Assembly: GCA_015680685.1 (NCBI GenBank)
Contig: MNCI01004505.1
Span: 252,913-297,278, forward strand
DNA length: 44,366 nt
Direction of reading: 5' to 3'
DNA from: Gnetum montanum
Lineage: Eukaryota; Streptophyta; Gnetopsida; Gnetales; Gnetaceae
Under the pieces are notes generated by a model, which saw only the letters and a program-made list of their open reading frames with translations, searched no databases and was not told where the DNA came from. The position numbers and the translations under genes were made by a program. Shown piece by piece: positions 21,066-32,930 of the stretch. Each line of letters begins with the position of its first letter. The stretch's first letter is position 1.

Positions 21066-22723
21066 TTGGTCCCTCTTTGTTGATGTCTGGAGGAATTCAC
21101 CCAAGAGGCATCAACAAAGAAGTAAAAAATGCTATGAACAACCAAGTACCAAGCATTATCCATCGGCCCTTGGCTGGATGTCATCGCAACATTTTTAAAA
21201 GTACATGGGATTGGGGAAATATAGTTCAAGATGCAAGGGGATTGGTTGTAACCAGGGGAAGCGAGGAGTTCATCAAGGATTATAATTGCTGCCAAAATTA
21301 TCGGAGAGGAATGCTCTCACATGAATGAGCTATATCTTTGATCCTTGTCAATAGCCAGTGTTTAGAAAACTCAGAGCCAAGACATAGGAGGTGCATTCTT
21401 TGGAGAAATGGGACTCTTATAGAGTGTTTACGGGGCCAGTTGTAAACAGCCAAAGCCACGCGATGATGTGCAACATGGTCTCTTTGAGACACAAGTGTAA
21501 CTATTTTCTAAGAAAATTACCTTTTCGCCTGGGGCTTGTATGAGAATAGCCAATAGTCCTCGGTCTATGATGTCAACAGGGTCATGAAGACCTTTTCCAT
21601 GCATTTTGCTCTTTGATCTTTTTGTTCTTTTTCCTTTTGTTTATTTCTTCTTTTGTTTTGTTTTTATTTTCTTTTTCATCTTTTTGAAAGAGCTTGTTTT
21701 TAGTGCTCTACTCGTATTCGAGCACTCACATTTTTGTATTATGTACCATGTACTGTGTTTTGCATTGCAATTGCTTAGAGAGCCAAAGTGTGAAATAGTG
21801 TATCAGGAGCTTTGAGGTGAGTAGAATGCATCCAGGGGTATAATTGAATAGGATAAGAGAACATGATGGGGAAATAGAGAATGTATTAGGAGTCAGGAAT
21901 GTACTTATGAACGGATTGATTAACCCAGTTATGCACGTCAGGAAAAATGTGATACCTTGTCTTCATGATGAAGTGCATCTATGCATGAACACCTCAAGCA
22001 TGTCATCCTACAAACACAACTCCAAGAAGACAAGAAAAACACAAATGAATCGGTTAACTAAGCACTTTAAACAAGGATATGGAGCCACCATGTGCAATTT
22101 AAAAGCAGACAAAATCATGAAAAACATCAACTTCATTAGGGTCTATGAGACAAATTATGCAGCAAGTCTTTGTGGAACATGTATAGCCAATTACAGCAAC
22201 ACATCTTTTCAATTTTTTCTTGGTCGTCGATGATGTCGCCAGTTTAATAGTCTTAGTGGATTGTTGTAGGTTAGTTTCACATCATAACAAGTTTAGTGTC
22301 GTAGTGGATGGTGCGCTACTAGTTTACAGTCGTAGCAAAATATGAAGAGGCAAAAAAGTTTATAATCTTAGTGGACTCTGGATGCTAGTTTCACATCATG
22401 GAGGACAGATGTGGTAGTTTAGCGTCGTACCGGATGGAGCTCTATGGTGTCATTTTATTGTCATGACTCCAAGATTGTTCTATGGTATCAATTTTAAGTC
22501 ATAATGCCAGGACTATTCTATGTTATCAGTTTTAAGTCATAATGCTAGGACGGTTCTATGGTATCAGTTTTAAGTCATAATTCTAGGATGGTTCTGTGGT
22601 ATCAGTTTTAAGTCATGATGCCAAGACCATTCTATGGTATCAATTTTAAGTCATAATGCTAGGACTGTTCTGTGGTATCAGTTTTAAGTCATAATGCCAG
22701 GACTGTTCTGTACCTCAATTTCA
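21066..22723 (-). other. 3' noncoding region of element B
   Basis: Between integrase stop and 3' LTR. Contains the polypurine tract (21066-21079, minus CAAAGAGGGACCAA), a long pyrimidine-rich run on the plus strand (21604-21690), a block homologous to element C (about 21785-22050) and the motif/minisatellite region 22230-22715. I see no coding frame; the 129-codon open frame at 21844-22233 has no recognisable features. Confidence 0.55.
22440..22715 (+). repeat. 38-bp minisatellite
   Basis: About seven copies of a unit containing TATCAGTTTTAAGTCATAAT followed by GCCAGGACTGTTCT, 0-4 differences per copy. The unit is a diverged expansion of the AGTTTAA-GTC-TAG-GAC word, of which looser copies precede it from 22230. 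Confidence 0.85.
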
Positions 22724-24079
22724 TCAAACATAGTACCATTTCAAGTATAGGTGATTTGTAGGATTAGCGAACTTGTTTCCGTCCATGTCAGCAAGTTTGA
22801 ATGCTCTGTTATTGTACGTCTTGGTGAATAAGTAAAGCCCTTCCTAGTTGGCTAAGAATTTGTCTGGATGTTCACGGATGGCCTTAAGGACTAAGTCACC
22901 TTCCTTAATCAAGAGTTTATGCAGATCATGTTTGTGTCATTGCTGCTGTTGTTTCTAGTACCACTTGATCTAATCAAGCATTCGCACACATTCTTCCTCC
23001 ACTAAGTTAAGGTCAGCAATGCGTAGTTCATTGTTTTGACTTTCATTGAGAAGGCCCAAGAGAGCTATCTGCAATGAGGGAACCTATAACTCTAAAGGAA
23101 AAACAAATTTAGATCTGTACACAAGACTATATGGATTTTTACCTGTAGATGTTCGATGTGTCGTTCTGTATGCCCACAATGCATAGACCAATTGTTCATG
23201 CCATCATTTCTTGCTTTGATTTAGCATCTTTTTGAGCACCATGATGACAGTTTTGTTTGTAGCTTCTACTTGACCATTGCTCTGTGGGTAGTAAGGTGAC
23301 AAGAACGAATGTTTAATACCCAGGCTTTCACAGAAGCTTTTAGTATCTACACTACTAAACTGCGGCCCATTGTCAGTAACGATGGTCATTGGAATACCAA
23401 AACAGGTCACAATATTTTCTATTATGAAAGTGCAAATATTTTTTGAAGTGGTCTTCTTAAGGGGAATAGCTTCTACCCATTTTGTGAAGTATTCAGTTAC
23501 TGTGATAATGAAGCTATGTCTCGCAAAGGATGATGGCATTATCAGTCCAATTAAGTCTAATCCCCATTTTTGGAATGGCCATGTGATTTGTGTTGTGTGC
23601 AATTCATTAGGTGGCACATGTATTAGATTACTATGCCTTTGGCAAATGTCACATGCTCTAACCTTGGAGATGCAATCGTACTCCATGTGTGGCCAGTAGT
23701 AGCCTAAGCGCCTAATCTTTGTCGCCATTGCTTTGGGTGCAATGTGCCCTTCACAAAGTCCTTCATGGACTTATTCTACAATCATTTGACCATCGATGCT
23801 ACTAATGCACATCAGCAAAATTCCTTCATAGAATTTTCAACACAAGATGTCTCCTATTAACGCATATTGCCGAGAGCATTTTCGTATAGCGTCTTTTTGA
23901 TCGTTTGTCAAATGTTGTGAAGGTTCACCTCGTAGAAGGTACTCTTTTATGTCATCGTACCATTCTATTGTGTGTGTTGTGCTAATGGATGCTATAGGAA
24001 TTTCATCAAGAGTGTTAGTTATAGGTTCAACACAACTTGTTATAGAGCTAGGAAGCGCATGGAACATTTCGGGTGTCAT
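22724..24079 (-). pseudogene. Integrase of element B
   Basis: The minus frame from 24079 reads to the final TGA at 22724, interrupted by stops near 23837, 23780, 23204 and others. The zinc-binding region has HEGLCEGH and CDICQ around GYYWP. The catalytic core keeps all three acidic residues: GLDLIG, TDNGPQFSS and the Glu in QSNGQVEATN. The C-terminal part has KEGDLVLKAI and NWEGLY-like (one stop), the family's GDLVL and WxGPY patterns, then DMDGNKFANP. Integrase inserts the DNA copy into the genome in the nucleus. The frame differs from that of RT/RNase H, so a frameshift lies between 24301 and 24079. Confidence 0.85.
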
Positions 24080-24711
24080 GTTTAAGGCTAGGTAGCAAGT
24101 GCATTGGCAATGGCGTTTTCGCTCCTAGGGACATGCTATATATCCACTTCTACTAGTCATNGGCTCCTAGGGACATGCTATATATCCACTTCTACTAGTC
24201 ATCTCAGCAGATGTTTGGTCAAATCACAATAAGGTCGCAAATGGAGAGCTTTGCATGCGTAAACCTCTGTGGCTTGGTTAATGACTAACTGTGAATCACC
24301 TCAAACTACAAGATATGTGATTCCTAAAGTTAATGTTGTTTGAAGACCTCTGAGAAGACCTTCGTATTCTGCCATGTTCTTGGTACAAGGAAAGGTTAGT
24401 CGATAGGCGAAGGGTTGGATTTCTCTAGAGGGGTATGTTAAAATGGTCGTGGTACTTCCTCCTCGGGAAGTTGAGGCTCCATCGAAATAGAGGATTTCCT
24501 CATAGTTGGCAGGTACAGTGTCTATGCTATTAACATTCTCATCTGAAAATTTAGGGTTTATCATTGCTTGATCGTGCATTGGCGAGATGATTAATTGCGT
24601 GACTATTGCTTGACCTTTTGTGGAAGATTGAGCAACATAGTATAGGTCAAACTCTATGATCATCACTTTCCACCTAGCTATCCTACTCAACTTGTAGATG
24701 TTGTTAGTCAT
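24080..24711 (-). pseudogene. RNase H of element B
   Basis: Minus-strand motifs in order: YFDGASTSRGG (first Asp), NMAEYEGLLRGL (Glu), a stop, GDSQLVINQ (second Asp), HVPRSENAIANALA. This is the reverse-transcriptase-type RNase H of the plant Tat group (family knowledge), which removes template RNA. It contains stops near 24301, 24185 and 24170 and a 40-bp assembly duplication around the N at 24161 (24121-24160 = 24163-24202). Confidence 0.8.
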
Positions 24712-26095
24712 GGCACGGAGTACATTATCCTTGCAAATGATGTAAACTTGATTGTGGAAGAGATAATGCTACCATTTCTTCAAGGAGAAGACGAGGGCAA
24801 CGCATGATTTCTCTACATCATTGTATCATTTTTCATAGGCAATTAAAGCATGGCTTAGGTAATATATTGGGATCTCAACTCCATCTTGACGTTTTTGACA
24901 AAGCATCGATGCAATGGAAGAGTCGGAAGTTGCAAGGTAGATGTAAAAGGGTTTATCACCTTGGGGGGGATAAACGGTCGGCAATTGGGCTAGCTCTTGT
25001 TTTATGTTCTTGAATGCCTCCTGGCATTGCTGAGCCCATTAGAAATGCACATTCTTTCTTAGTAAGTGTTGCATGGGTCTCAACTTATCTATCAGCCTCT
25101 CGATAAAGCATCTTATGAACTGCAGTCTACCTTGGAGACCACATAGTTTGGTAAGGTTTTTTGGTGGTTGCATGTTAGTTATTGCCTTAACCTTATCAGG
25201 GTCTACTCGAATCCCTGTTTAAGAGACTATGAAGCCAAGCATTTTTCCATTTTTGACACCAAAGAAACATTTCTTTGGATTGAGTCTAAGGTCATATTTG
25301 AGACAACGTTTAAGCACTAGGTTTAGATCTTTTGCATGTTGTTTGGTTTTTTTAGATTTAACTGTGATGTTGTCAATCTAATCATTGAGCAAATTGAGCA
25401 TGTAATCACTAAATATATATGTCATTACTCATTGATATGTAGCTCCTACATTTTTAAGACCAAATGGCATCATCGTATAGGAGAATGTGCCCCAAGGTGT
25501 CATGAAAGTTGTTCTGAGTTGATGTTCTGGATTGATCCTTATTTGATTGTATCCTAAAAATCCATCCATAAAAGATAATAGTGCATGCCTAGTAGTTGTG
25601 TCAATGAGTTGATCGATGCTAGGTAGCGGGAAGTCATCCTTTATAGTGGCTGTGTTGAGATCACAGAAGTCAATGCATATGCGTATACTACCATTCTTCT
25701 TAGGGACCATGACAATGTTTGATACCTAGTTAGAATAGTCAACAACACGGATGAAACCGGCTTGGTATAGTTTTGTGATTTCAGCACGGACTGCTAACGC
25801 TACCTCAGGTCTAACCTTTCGTGCTTTTTGCTTCACCGGTTTGATCTTTTCATCAAGGATGATGTTGTGTTGGATGATTCGGGGGTCTAATCTTGGCATG
25901 TTGGTATATGACCATGCAAATGTTTTTATGTTTTCTTTCAGTACTTGAGTGATTTCATTGACAAGCTGTGAGTCCAATAGAGTTCTTAATTTTAATGTTC
26001 TGGATTCACCATTAGATGTGGTAATGGGGACTTCAACAAGGGGATCTTCAGTTATATTATCAGCCTCTTAGTGACATTCCCTTGACAAAGGATTT
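24712..26095 (-). pseudogene. Reverse transcriptase of element B
   Basis: A single minus frame carries TLLDSQLVNEITQ, FAWSYTNMPRLDPR, KVRPEVALAVRAEI, MVPKKNGSIRICIDFCDLN, DDFPLPSIDQLID, FMDGFLGYNQI, TPWGTFSYTMMPFGLKN and then a stop and IDN where YVDD should be. After it come NITVKSKK, LRLNPKKCFFGV, GFIVS and the connection region to PIYYLSHAL. The catalytic YVDD has become stop-I-D-N, so it cannot polymerise. Several stops sit where the family has Trp or Arg (near 25730 and 25440), explained by G-to-A or C-to-T change. Order and motifs are clear Ty3/gypsy. Confidence 0.9.
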
Positions 26096-26339
26096 ACTAA
26101 ATGTAAATGAGCATAGGGTACTTAAACTATGTACTGATGAAATCATGGAACATAGTGGTTATCATGGAAATTTTAGGCCGTACCAGGCCATATGGCTGTT
26201 TTAGGCCATACTGGGCCAGTAATATTCATGTCACTTTTTTATTTGAAATGAGTGTATGCAGTATTTTTGATTTTTAAATTTTGGTGCAAACAATTGGTTT
26301 ATGAGGCTTTAAAATTTTATGTGCATCATTACGTATTTC

Positions 26340-26340
<1 letters not shown>

Positions 26341-26372
<32 letters not shown>
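26341..26372. repeat. (AT)n microsatellite
   Basis: Eleven AT units, one G interruption, then five more units. Confidence 0.95.
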
Positions 26373-26624
26373 TAAATTTTGAACTTTTCTCCTTTTCTTT
26401 ATAAAACTTTTTGGGCCTCATCTCTAGAGGTTGGAATAATGAGGAATACTAGGCCAACATGAAATAAAGATAACATAAATGAAAACAAAATTTAAACATT
26501 GTAAATTTAAATAAATAAAATAAGATAAAATAAGAGAAAATAAAATAGACTAAATTAAATTGGGAATGAAAATTTGGGGTTTAAAAGGGGGTTTTGAAGT
26601 GAAGAAAGGGGATTTTATGCTAGC

Positions 26625-27640
26625 GTGAGTTCTTGGCTTTGGATTGTAGTGTGAGCTAAAGAGTGCAGCATGAGCTACAGTGTTAGCATCTGCATGAGTT
26701 GCAGCATGAGCTATAGGCAGCCATGAAGGGCAAAGGGAAAGCAAGCTGAGGAAAAGGGAAGAAGCAAGCAAATCTGGTGTTCGTGGAGGAGAGTGAAGAG
26801 CTACTCTAACATCTCCCCCAAGCCAAGATTCTAGCATGGGATGGAGCTCTGCGCAGGTAGATTTTCTTCCTCTTGTTCTTCTTCGGCATTTGTAGACAAC
26901 GTTACCTAGGTTAGAATTTATGTGGCCCTGACTTTGGGTTGTTTCTGGGTTTTGTGGCCTACTATCTTTGATTTCATGGTGTCAACGTTAGTGTAATCAG
27001 GGCATGTGTGTAGGGTGTGAGTGACCAGGGAAATGTAGGGCGTGGTGCAAGTTAGATTTTTTTGGTTTTTTTGCATTTTGGGGCGTCCTGGGCCATAGGG
27101 TTTTTTAGCCTCCTTGGTCTTCCTGGGTTGTAAGGTTTTTTCAGGCAGCATGACTTTCAGGCCACGAAATGGCCAACGTGAGTTTGGGCCACGAAAGGGC
27201 CAGCATGAGTGTGGGTCAAGAGGGCCAGTGTTGCATGGGAAGGCCTGTTCTTCTTGGCAACGTGAGCTATGTTGCAGGGAAGGCCTGTTCTTTTTTCTAT
27301 TTTTTTGTTGGAAATGCGACTGCCCAGGTTCCTAGGTAGCGTCAAATTTTTCTTTTCTTGTGCCCTGGGCAACGTGAACACAAATTTCTCTAGGCAACAT
27401 GAGCTGCAAGTTCTCAACGTGAGTTGGACTGTCTCTGGGAGCCAAGCAGCATGAGTTGCTAAAATAGGCCCCAGTGTGAGTGTCCAGTAGCCTAGCGTGA
27501 GTTGCTGAATAGGCCCCAGTGTGAGTGTGGACCTAGAATACTAGCGTGAGTTTTCTGGAATAGGCCCCACCTTTAAGTCACTCAGGAAGTTGTAACGTGA
27601 GTTGTGATAGGGGTTACCTCTAACGTGAGTGTCTAGGCTC
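26625..27640 (+). repeat. GCGTGAG word region upstream of antisense gene B
   Basis: At least fifteen words AGCGTGAGTT, AACGTGAG, CAGCATGAGC and similar, nearly all in the same orientation. From about 27460 they form a ~50-bp unit with AATAGGCCCCAGTGTGAGTG repeated about three times; GGAAGGCCTGTTCTT recurs at 27238 and 27277. The words match those of the B LTR U3. The region ends ~300 bp before the first recognised exon of the antisense gene. Confidence 0.75.
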
Positions 27641-27952
27641 CCCTTTGTTGAGACACGAAAATGTAAAGTTCTTGCCAAGATGTTTGTTATTTGCTAATTT
27701 TCATGTTTATATCATTTATTATTTTTCTAAATTTGATGATTTAAACATTATTTTAGTGAGTGTTCATGTTCTGTACTGGTGTATGGATTTACTATGAAAT
27801 GGATTTCAATGTACCCCAGTGAGCATTAGATACACTAAATAGATATTAGTGTCCTTGTCTCATGGGGTGGAGCTATGTATTTGGTTTATGTGATTTTGCC
27901 CTATTGTTAGCACTTACATTCTTCACTTACCTAATGTTTTGGCTGTATGCAG

Positions 27953-30900
27953 GGGACCTAAACCTTCTCTTCTCGTGGTTGAGCTTGTTGGCGTACTTGC
28001 TTGGTTTGGCCTCTTTGGACTGGACATACCTTCCTATGACATGTGCATTGGGCCCCATGTGATATGGTTCCACCTCAGTGTTAGTTCATTTTTTTCATTC
28101 ATCCTGCAAAATTTTAGTGTGGTTATATGGTCTCACCTAAGTGAACAGTTGGCTCGTGATATCATCGAGACAGTGTTGCCCGGGTCTACACAAGGCATGC
28201 TTTCCTTTATTANTTTACATTTAGATGATAACATAAAATTTAAAAAGGAATCAAAAATTAAAGTAAGGAACAAAGGATCATACCTGTCCACTCTATATAC
28301 TTAGGTGGGTTCTGGNTAGCGTTAGACACATTCATGGCTGGCCCCATTCTTCATGCTGCAGTACTGGACCAAAAAAAGGGGGGTATTTTTGACTACCATA
28401 GGTAGTTTTCAAGAGCCTTTGAGTGCTACCAAGTTTTTGGTTGGTTACATGAGGATTGGTCTTCTAATGGGCTGATTGTTGCTCAAAGAATTGATGCTGC
28501 ACCTACCTCACCTATGCCATTTATTGATGGTAAATGACCACATTCTAGACTCCATTTTCTTCTTCTTTTTTTGTTGCATCATCATGTACCATGTTTTTAA
28601 CTTTTTTCTCTATGTTTTCTTTTCACAGTAGCCATCCCCTCCGAAGAAGTTACTATTATAACAGGGCATACTGAGGCCACCCTTTTTATGAAATATGGAG
28701 CGGTAGAGCAATCACAAAAATGGTTGCAGAAGAAAGCTTCTGAGTTGATCATCAGCTGCCTTACTTGGGTAGGTTTGATGGACTTTTTTACAGCTTTGAC
28801 TCCTAGTATTCCAACTACTGAGATGATCACTATTGTTGATTCTTTTAATGATGATGCTTCCCATTTTAACACACGGGTTCGACGAGTCAAGTTATCTTTT
28901 CACGTGACCACTAAATTCCTTTCTGATCTTTTTGGCGTTCCCATGGATGGTGCCAGGGTGACTATAGATAAAGCAACTAAATAAGGCCAGGTCATAAGAG
29001 AGCTTGAGGAGTGGTTAGGTGTGTCTTGGGGTCCTAAGGGCTTTGCCATGCGAGATGATACCCGATCAATGGAGATGAACTTCCTATATCCTCTCTTCCA
29101 GGCACAGGCATTCTCCAAATCTCTTTCTCAAGGAAGAAACCTTGGGATCAAGTCCACGCATGTCATGTGTGTAGTTTTAGAGATAGGCATGCATTACAAC
29201 TAGGCACAGTTTCTTGGATCTGGTTTTCATGGAAAGATCGTTAGGTTACATTCAAACATCCACGCCAAATCCCATTTTACCTTTGCCTTCTTCGCAGGGT
29301 ACCTACGTAGGTTTGTTGAGTTCCTAGTGGTCTACAATGATAACAATTATATTTTGAGGGATCGTTCACAACTGTCCCACCCTTGGATTCGCCATTTGTT
29401 TAGCACCATTAGATCCCAAGACCCACCAGAAGACATTGAGGAATCAGTATCAGTTACTACTGGAGGTGCAGCTAGCCGTTCCCATCATTCCCATGATAGC
29501 TTGGGATTGGAATCATCTAAGCTATGCACATCTATTAAAGGGGTTGAACGGCTGATTTTTGAGAGCATTAGAAAGTCTATGGTGAAGGTGAAGAGGAATG
29601 AACACCTAAGGGAGCCTGCTCCAAATGTGAGATCACCAAGAGTAAAGAAGATTCGATTTGTACTGCCAATGGAGGGTAAGTTTTTTATTTTATTGTTATA
29701 TATTTATTTTTATTTGTCAGTTTGGCTTATATGTTATATGTACCATGTTATACTAACTCTAAGATTTTGGAATTATCAGAGAAACGTCCTGAGAGGGAGA
29801 GAGAAGCGTTGGTCCCGATGGTTGATCCTGAAGTGGTTGTCACGGGGCCAGAGGAAGAAGCAAAAGAAAGAGAAGAAGCGATTAAAGAACCTCTTGCCTC
29901 GCAAGAGGAAGATGTGACAAACTTCATGGGGACGAAGCTTGTAGAGGCTTTGGATGCCCTTAGGCATTCAAGTGATGAAAGAGGTGTCTTCGATGGTTTC
30001 TTTGATGGATCTTTGCAGCTTGGTGATCTACCCAAGCTAAACAGCAAAGGGCTTTTTGTTATGTTCCTTTTAGCTCAATCCATATTTTGTATCCTTTAAT
30101 TTTTATGTGTTGTTCTTGATTATCTTGATTATTTCTAGCATCAAAGATAGATGCTGAGATTTCTGAGGCACATACATCCCAGGTAGAGGTGTTAGGATCA
30201 CAGGTTCTGATTGAGGTGACCTCCCCTGCTTGTCCTACATCAACTAACTAGCTAAAACAATGGCATGAGATGCCTAGAAAAATGGACTTTGTTAAAGGCA
30301 TTGTTAATGATGTGGTTACTCGCCTACAAGAAGCTCATCCTGAACTAGGTGTGTGTATATTACATATTATGCTAAGTGTCTGGGTTTATTATGCTTCTTT
30401 GCATTCATTATTGATTATAGCTAATTCATGTGTGTGGTACTTACACTGTAGGCGCCAAGCTCTAGTGGGATCCTTCTAAGGCCACCCATATTGATGCCCT
30501 CCCTGAATTACCAAGGAATATTGAGAAAATCCCTAGAAATGTGTACAATGCAGTTTCTGGTTGCATCATACAGAACACTAAGTGGATTTGGACTTCTAGG
30601 TGTTCAATTGAGTATCTATGGGATGAGGTGCATTCATTGAAAGAAGCACTAGCAAAGGAGAGAGAGGAGAAAAGGGACCTCCAATCTCGTTACGATTTTT
30701 CCGCTGCTAGGTTGTCTAGTAATAGCACTTGGCACACATCTGAAATCACCTATGCATGTTATTGGATGATTTTGAATAGCAAAGTGCAGGTGACAGGGGA
30801 TTTAGCATAAAAAAGAGCACAGATGGATTTGTTGAATAGGAAATGTCACGATTGGAAATCCTTTGCTGCTAAAGTACAGAAATGGGGCCAAGACCAAAAG

Positions 30901-31448
30901 GACCATAAGCATCAATACAAGAAATGGTTAAAGGAGGAGTCAGTTGAACATCACCGAATGGAGATGTTCATCGATGGGTTAGGCTTGCGGTCTACTTATG
31001 ACAGGTTCACCGAGTGCATCGAGGTGGAGAGATCTCCTGAGAGAACCATTACTATCACCTCTGGGGAGGCTTCGATAGGCATGTTCTCTCTTGAGCATCC
31101 TACCTAGACTTCGGTGGACAAGGGTAAAACCTTGGCTGGTGTTGATCTTGGCCTGGATGAGGATTGGGCAAATGTGCCCGAGGAGGAGATTCTATGGTGT
31201 TTGGAGGCCAACTTAGGGCCCCCCTCACTTGTGAGTGTTTTATTGCAGCATTTATTTTTGTATGATTTTATTTTTTTCATTGTTAGTGTTACTGTTGTTC
31301 TTAGTTTTGTATTTATGATTTACTTTACTACTCTTACCTATTTTTTTTGTTTTCTGCCCTGTTATAGGGACATGTTAATGATGGAGCTGGCCCCAGTGGA
31401 GCAAGAGCGGATGATGAAGAGGATCTTGGGGACCAGCCCCCTCCATGA
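27953..31448 (+). pseudogene. Antisense multi-exon passenger gene, copy B
   Basis: Plus-strand spliced gene inside minus-strand element B, between protease and RT. Supported exons: 27953-28529 (after TGTATGCAG; FCP1-like part; contains two N joins), 28629-29675 (central domain; GTAAG donor), 29780-~30055, ~30137-30349, 30452-31230 (GTGAGT donor) and 31368-31448 (acidic end, TGA). Phases at the ends of the first two exons and of the last agree with copy A. Motifs: GPKPSLLVVELVGVL, LQNFSVVIWSHL, GLMDFFTALTP, SFNDDASHF, DLFGVPMDG, HDWKSFAAKVQKWGQ, KDHKHQYKK, ADDEEDLGDQPPP. Stops near 28982, 29201, 30258, 30463, 30808 and 31105 disable it. The first exon was not found. Confidence 0.7.
28214..28315. 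other. 102-bp island between two Ns
   Basis: A/T-rich sequence bounded by Ns at 28213 and 28316, inside the FCP1-like exon of antisense gene B. Copy A has no counterpart here, and the flanking codons resume the shared protein at LDQK. It is probably a small misplaced contig. Confidence 0.7.
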
Positions 31449-32171
31449 GCTTATTGTTATTCGGACTTTAGCTATTAAATGTTTTGGATTTTTGGATGTT
31501 TGATAGAAATATATAGTTGACAAATGTAATAATATGGACCTAATTATGACATAATGTGTTGGAATTTTATTACCATGTTGATGTTCAGTATTTCTTTTTA
31601 TTTTTGCATGTTTTCTCAAGTATGATCATGAACATATGCGTGTAGTGAATGTAAAATGAGCGAACAAAGCGTGGATTAAAAATTTGTAAAAAGAAGAGGG
31701 ATGTAATGAGAAGGCATGAATCGAGATTGTAACTTGTAACTTGTAAATGAAAATTCAACGTAACATAACGAGAGTTTGCAAATCTGTAACTTGCTGACTC
31801 TAGTTTAAAGCCATTTTGAGCTGGGTACATCAACTTAAAGTCATGATGGACTGTCACATCTGTTGTTAAAGAAAGAAGGATTACCAGTTTTATGGCATAG
31901 TGAGCCGTAGGAAATAACGATTTTAGGGAGCTTTAAAAAGAAATCGGCCATTTCTGACCATGGCTATTTTAACGTCATTGCATACCTTCGTTGGCAGTTT
32001 AACGTCATACTAGACGATTGGTAGTTTAACGTCATTCTGGACATTTAGTGATTCGCTCTAGTTATTGAGTTGCCTCTTAATCCTTTGTAACTTAACGTGA
32101 GGGCTTGGGCATGTAGGTATGATCTTATACTCACCGTCCCCTTCACCAGTGATGTCAAAGGGTAATTCCAA
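31449..32171. other. Spacer between antisense gene and protease (element B)
   Basis: No coding frame. About six AGTTTAA-type words between 31798 and 32045, including GGCAGTTTAACGTCATACTA and GGTAGTTTAACGTCATTCTG 30 bp apart. The position corresponds to 11287-11852 in element A. Confidence 0.55.
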
Positions 32172-32930
32172 TCAAGAGACATTAGTGAGAATGGCTCTTA
32201 TATTTGTGTTGTCTAGTGCTTCCTCAGTTTTAGTAGGATTTTGAGTTAACGTTAGGTTCATGTCTTGAAGTATGCTCATAGTTCCTTGCTTAGGCTCAAC
32301 GAACTCAATTTCTGACTCTTGATCCACTCCAAGATGTGAGGAAGTGAGTGATACTATTGTATCCCCATGTATGATGATTTCACCGTCCTCGTAAGGTAGG
32401 TGGATCTCCTGATGGATCGGTGAGGATATAGCTTTAAGTTGAACTAGCCAAGGATGTCCTAGAATCAGATTAAACCCTAGCAATTCATCAACCATTACAA
32501 ATTCAGCTGATGTGGGGAATTGGTCCCCGGCTATGAAATCCAAGGTAACTATACCTTTCACCCCAACACGGGAACCATTGAAGGATTTTAGGAAAGAAGT
32601 TGTCATGGGTTGTATTTGTTCAATAAGTCCCAATTTTTTGATGATGGGAAAAGATATTATGTTTGTCGTCGTACTGTCATCGACATGCACCCTACGTATC
32701 TTGAAATGATTAACCTATATCATTATGAACATAGGGGCTATGGTGACTTCTCCTGTTTTCTCATCTAGCTTAATGTCATTAGCACAAAACTCTAGGGATG
32801 TGGTCTTGGATTTCTGAGGTTGCAGGGATAATACTACATAAATGGATAGCTCATCTGCAAGGAGGTCCTCACTAACAGGAATCGAAGTCAGCATCCACAC
32901 AAGAGCTTCCTGATGTACTAGTGAAGTCAT
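32172..32930 (-). pseudogene. Aspartic protease of element B
   Basis: One minus frame. Upstream are SLYDLVMTS-type residues, LTSIPVSEDLLADE, then RRVHVDDSTTTNIIS, KKLGL, FLKSFNGSRV, FNLILGHPWLVQLKAISSPI and HLPYEDGEIIIHGD. The active-site triplet is D-D-S, where A has D-D-G and C likewise keeps G; the Gly-to-Ser change (GGT to AGT) should inactivate it. One stop lies just before the active site, near 32713. The GHPW signature supports Tat/Ogre affinity. Downstream comes a noncoding spacer, then the antisense gene instead of RT. Confidence 0.8.

Larger units (their letters stand above)
26096..27850. other. Spacer between RT and antisense gene (element B)
   Basis: No supported gene. Contents: two TTTTAGGCC-type words (26185-26215), an AT microsatellite (26341-26372), an A/T-rich stretch to 26560, and a dense GCGTGAG word region (26625-27640). 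The first exon of antisense gene B should lie here but I could not identify it. Confidence 0.5.

Noticed and set aside
23370-23699. Plus-strand 109-codon open frame
   Set aside because: Shadow of integrase catalytic-core codons on the minus strand.
26550-26837. Minus-strand 95-codon open frame with Ala-rich stretch
   Set aside because: It is produced by reading the GCGTGAG-word region in reverse; no match in other copies.
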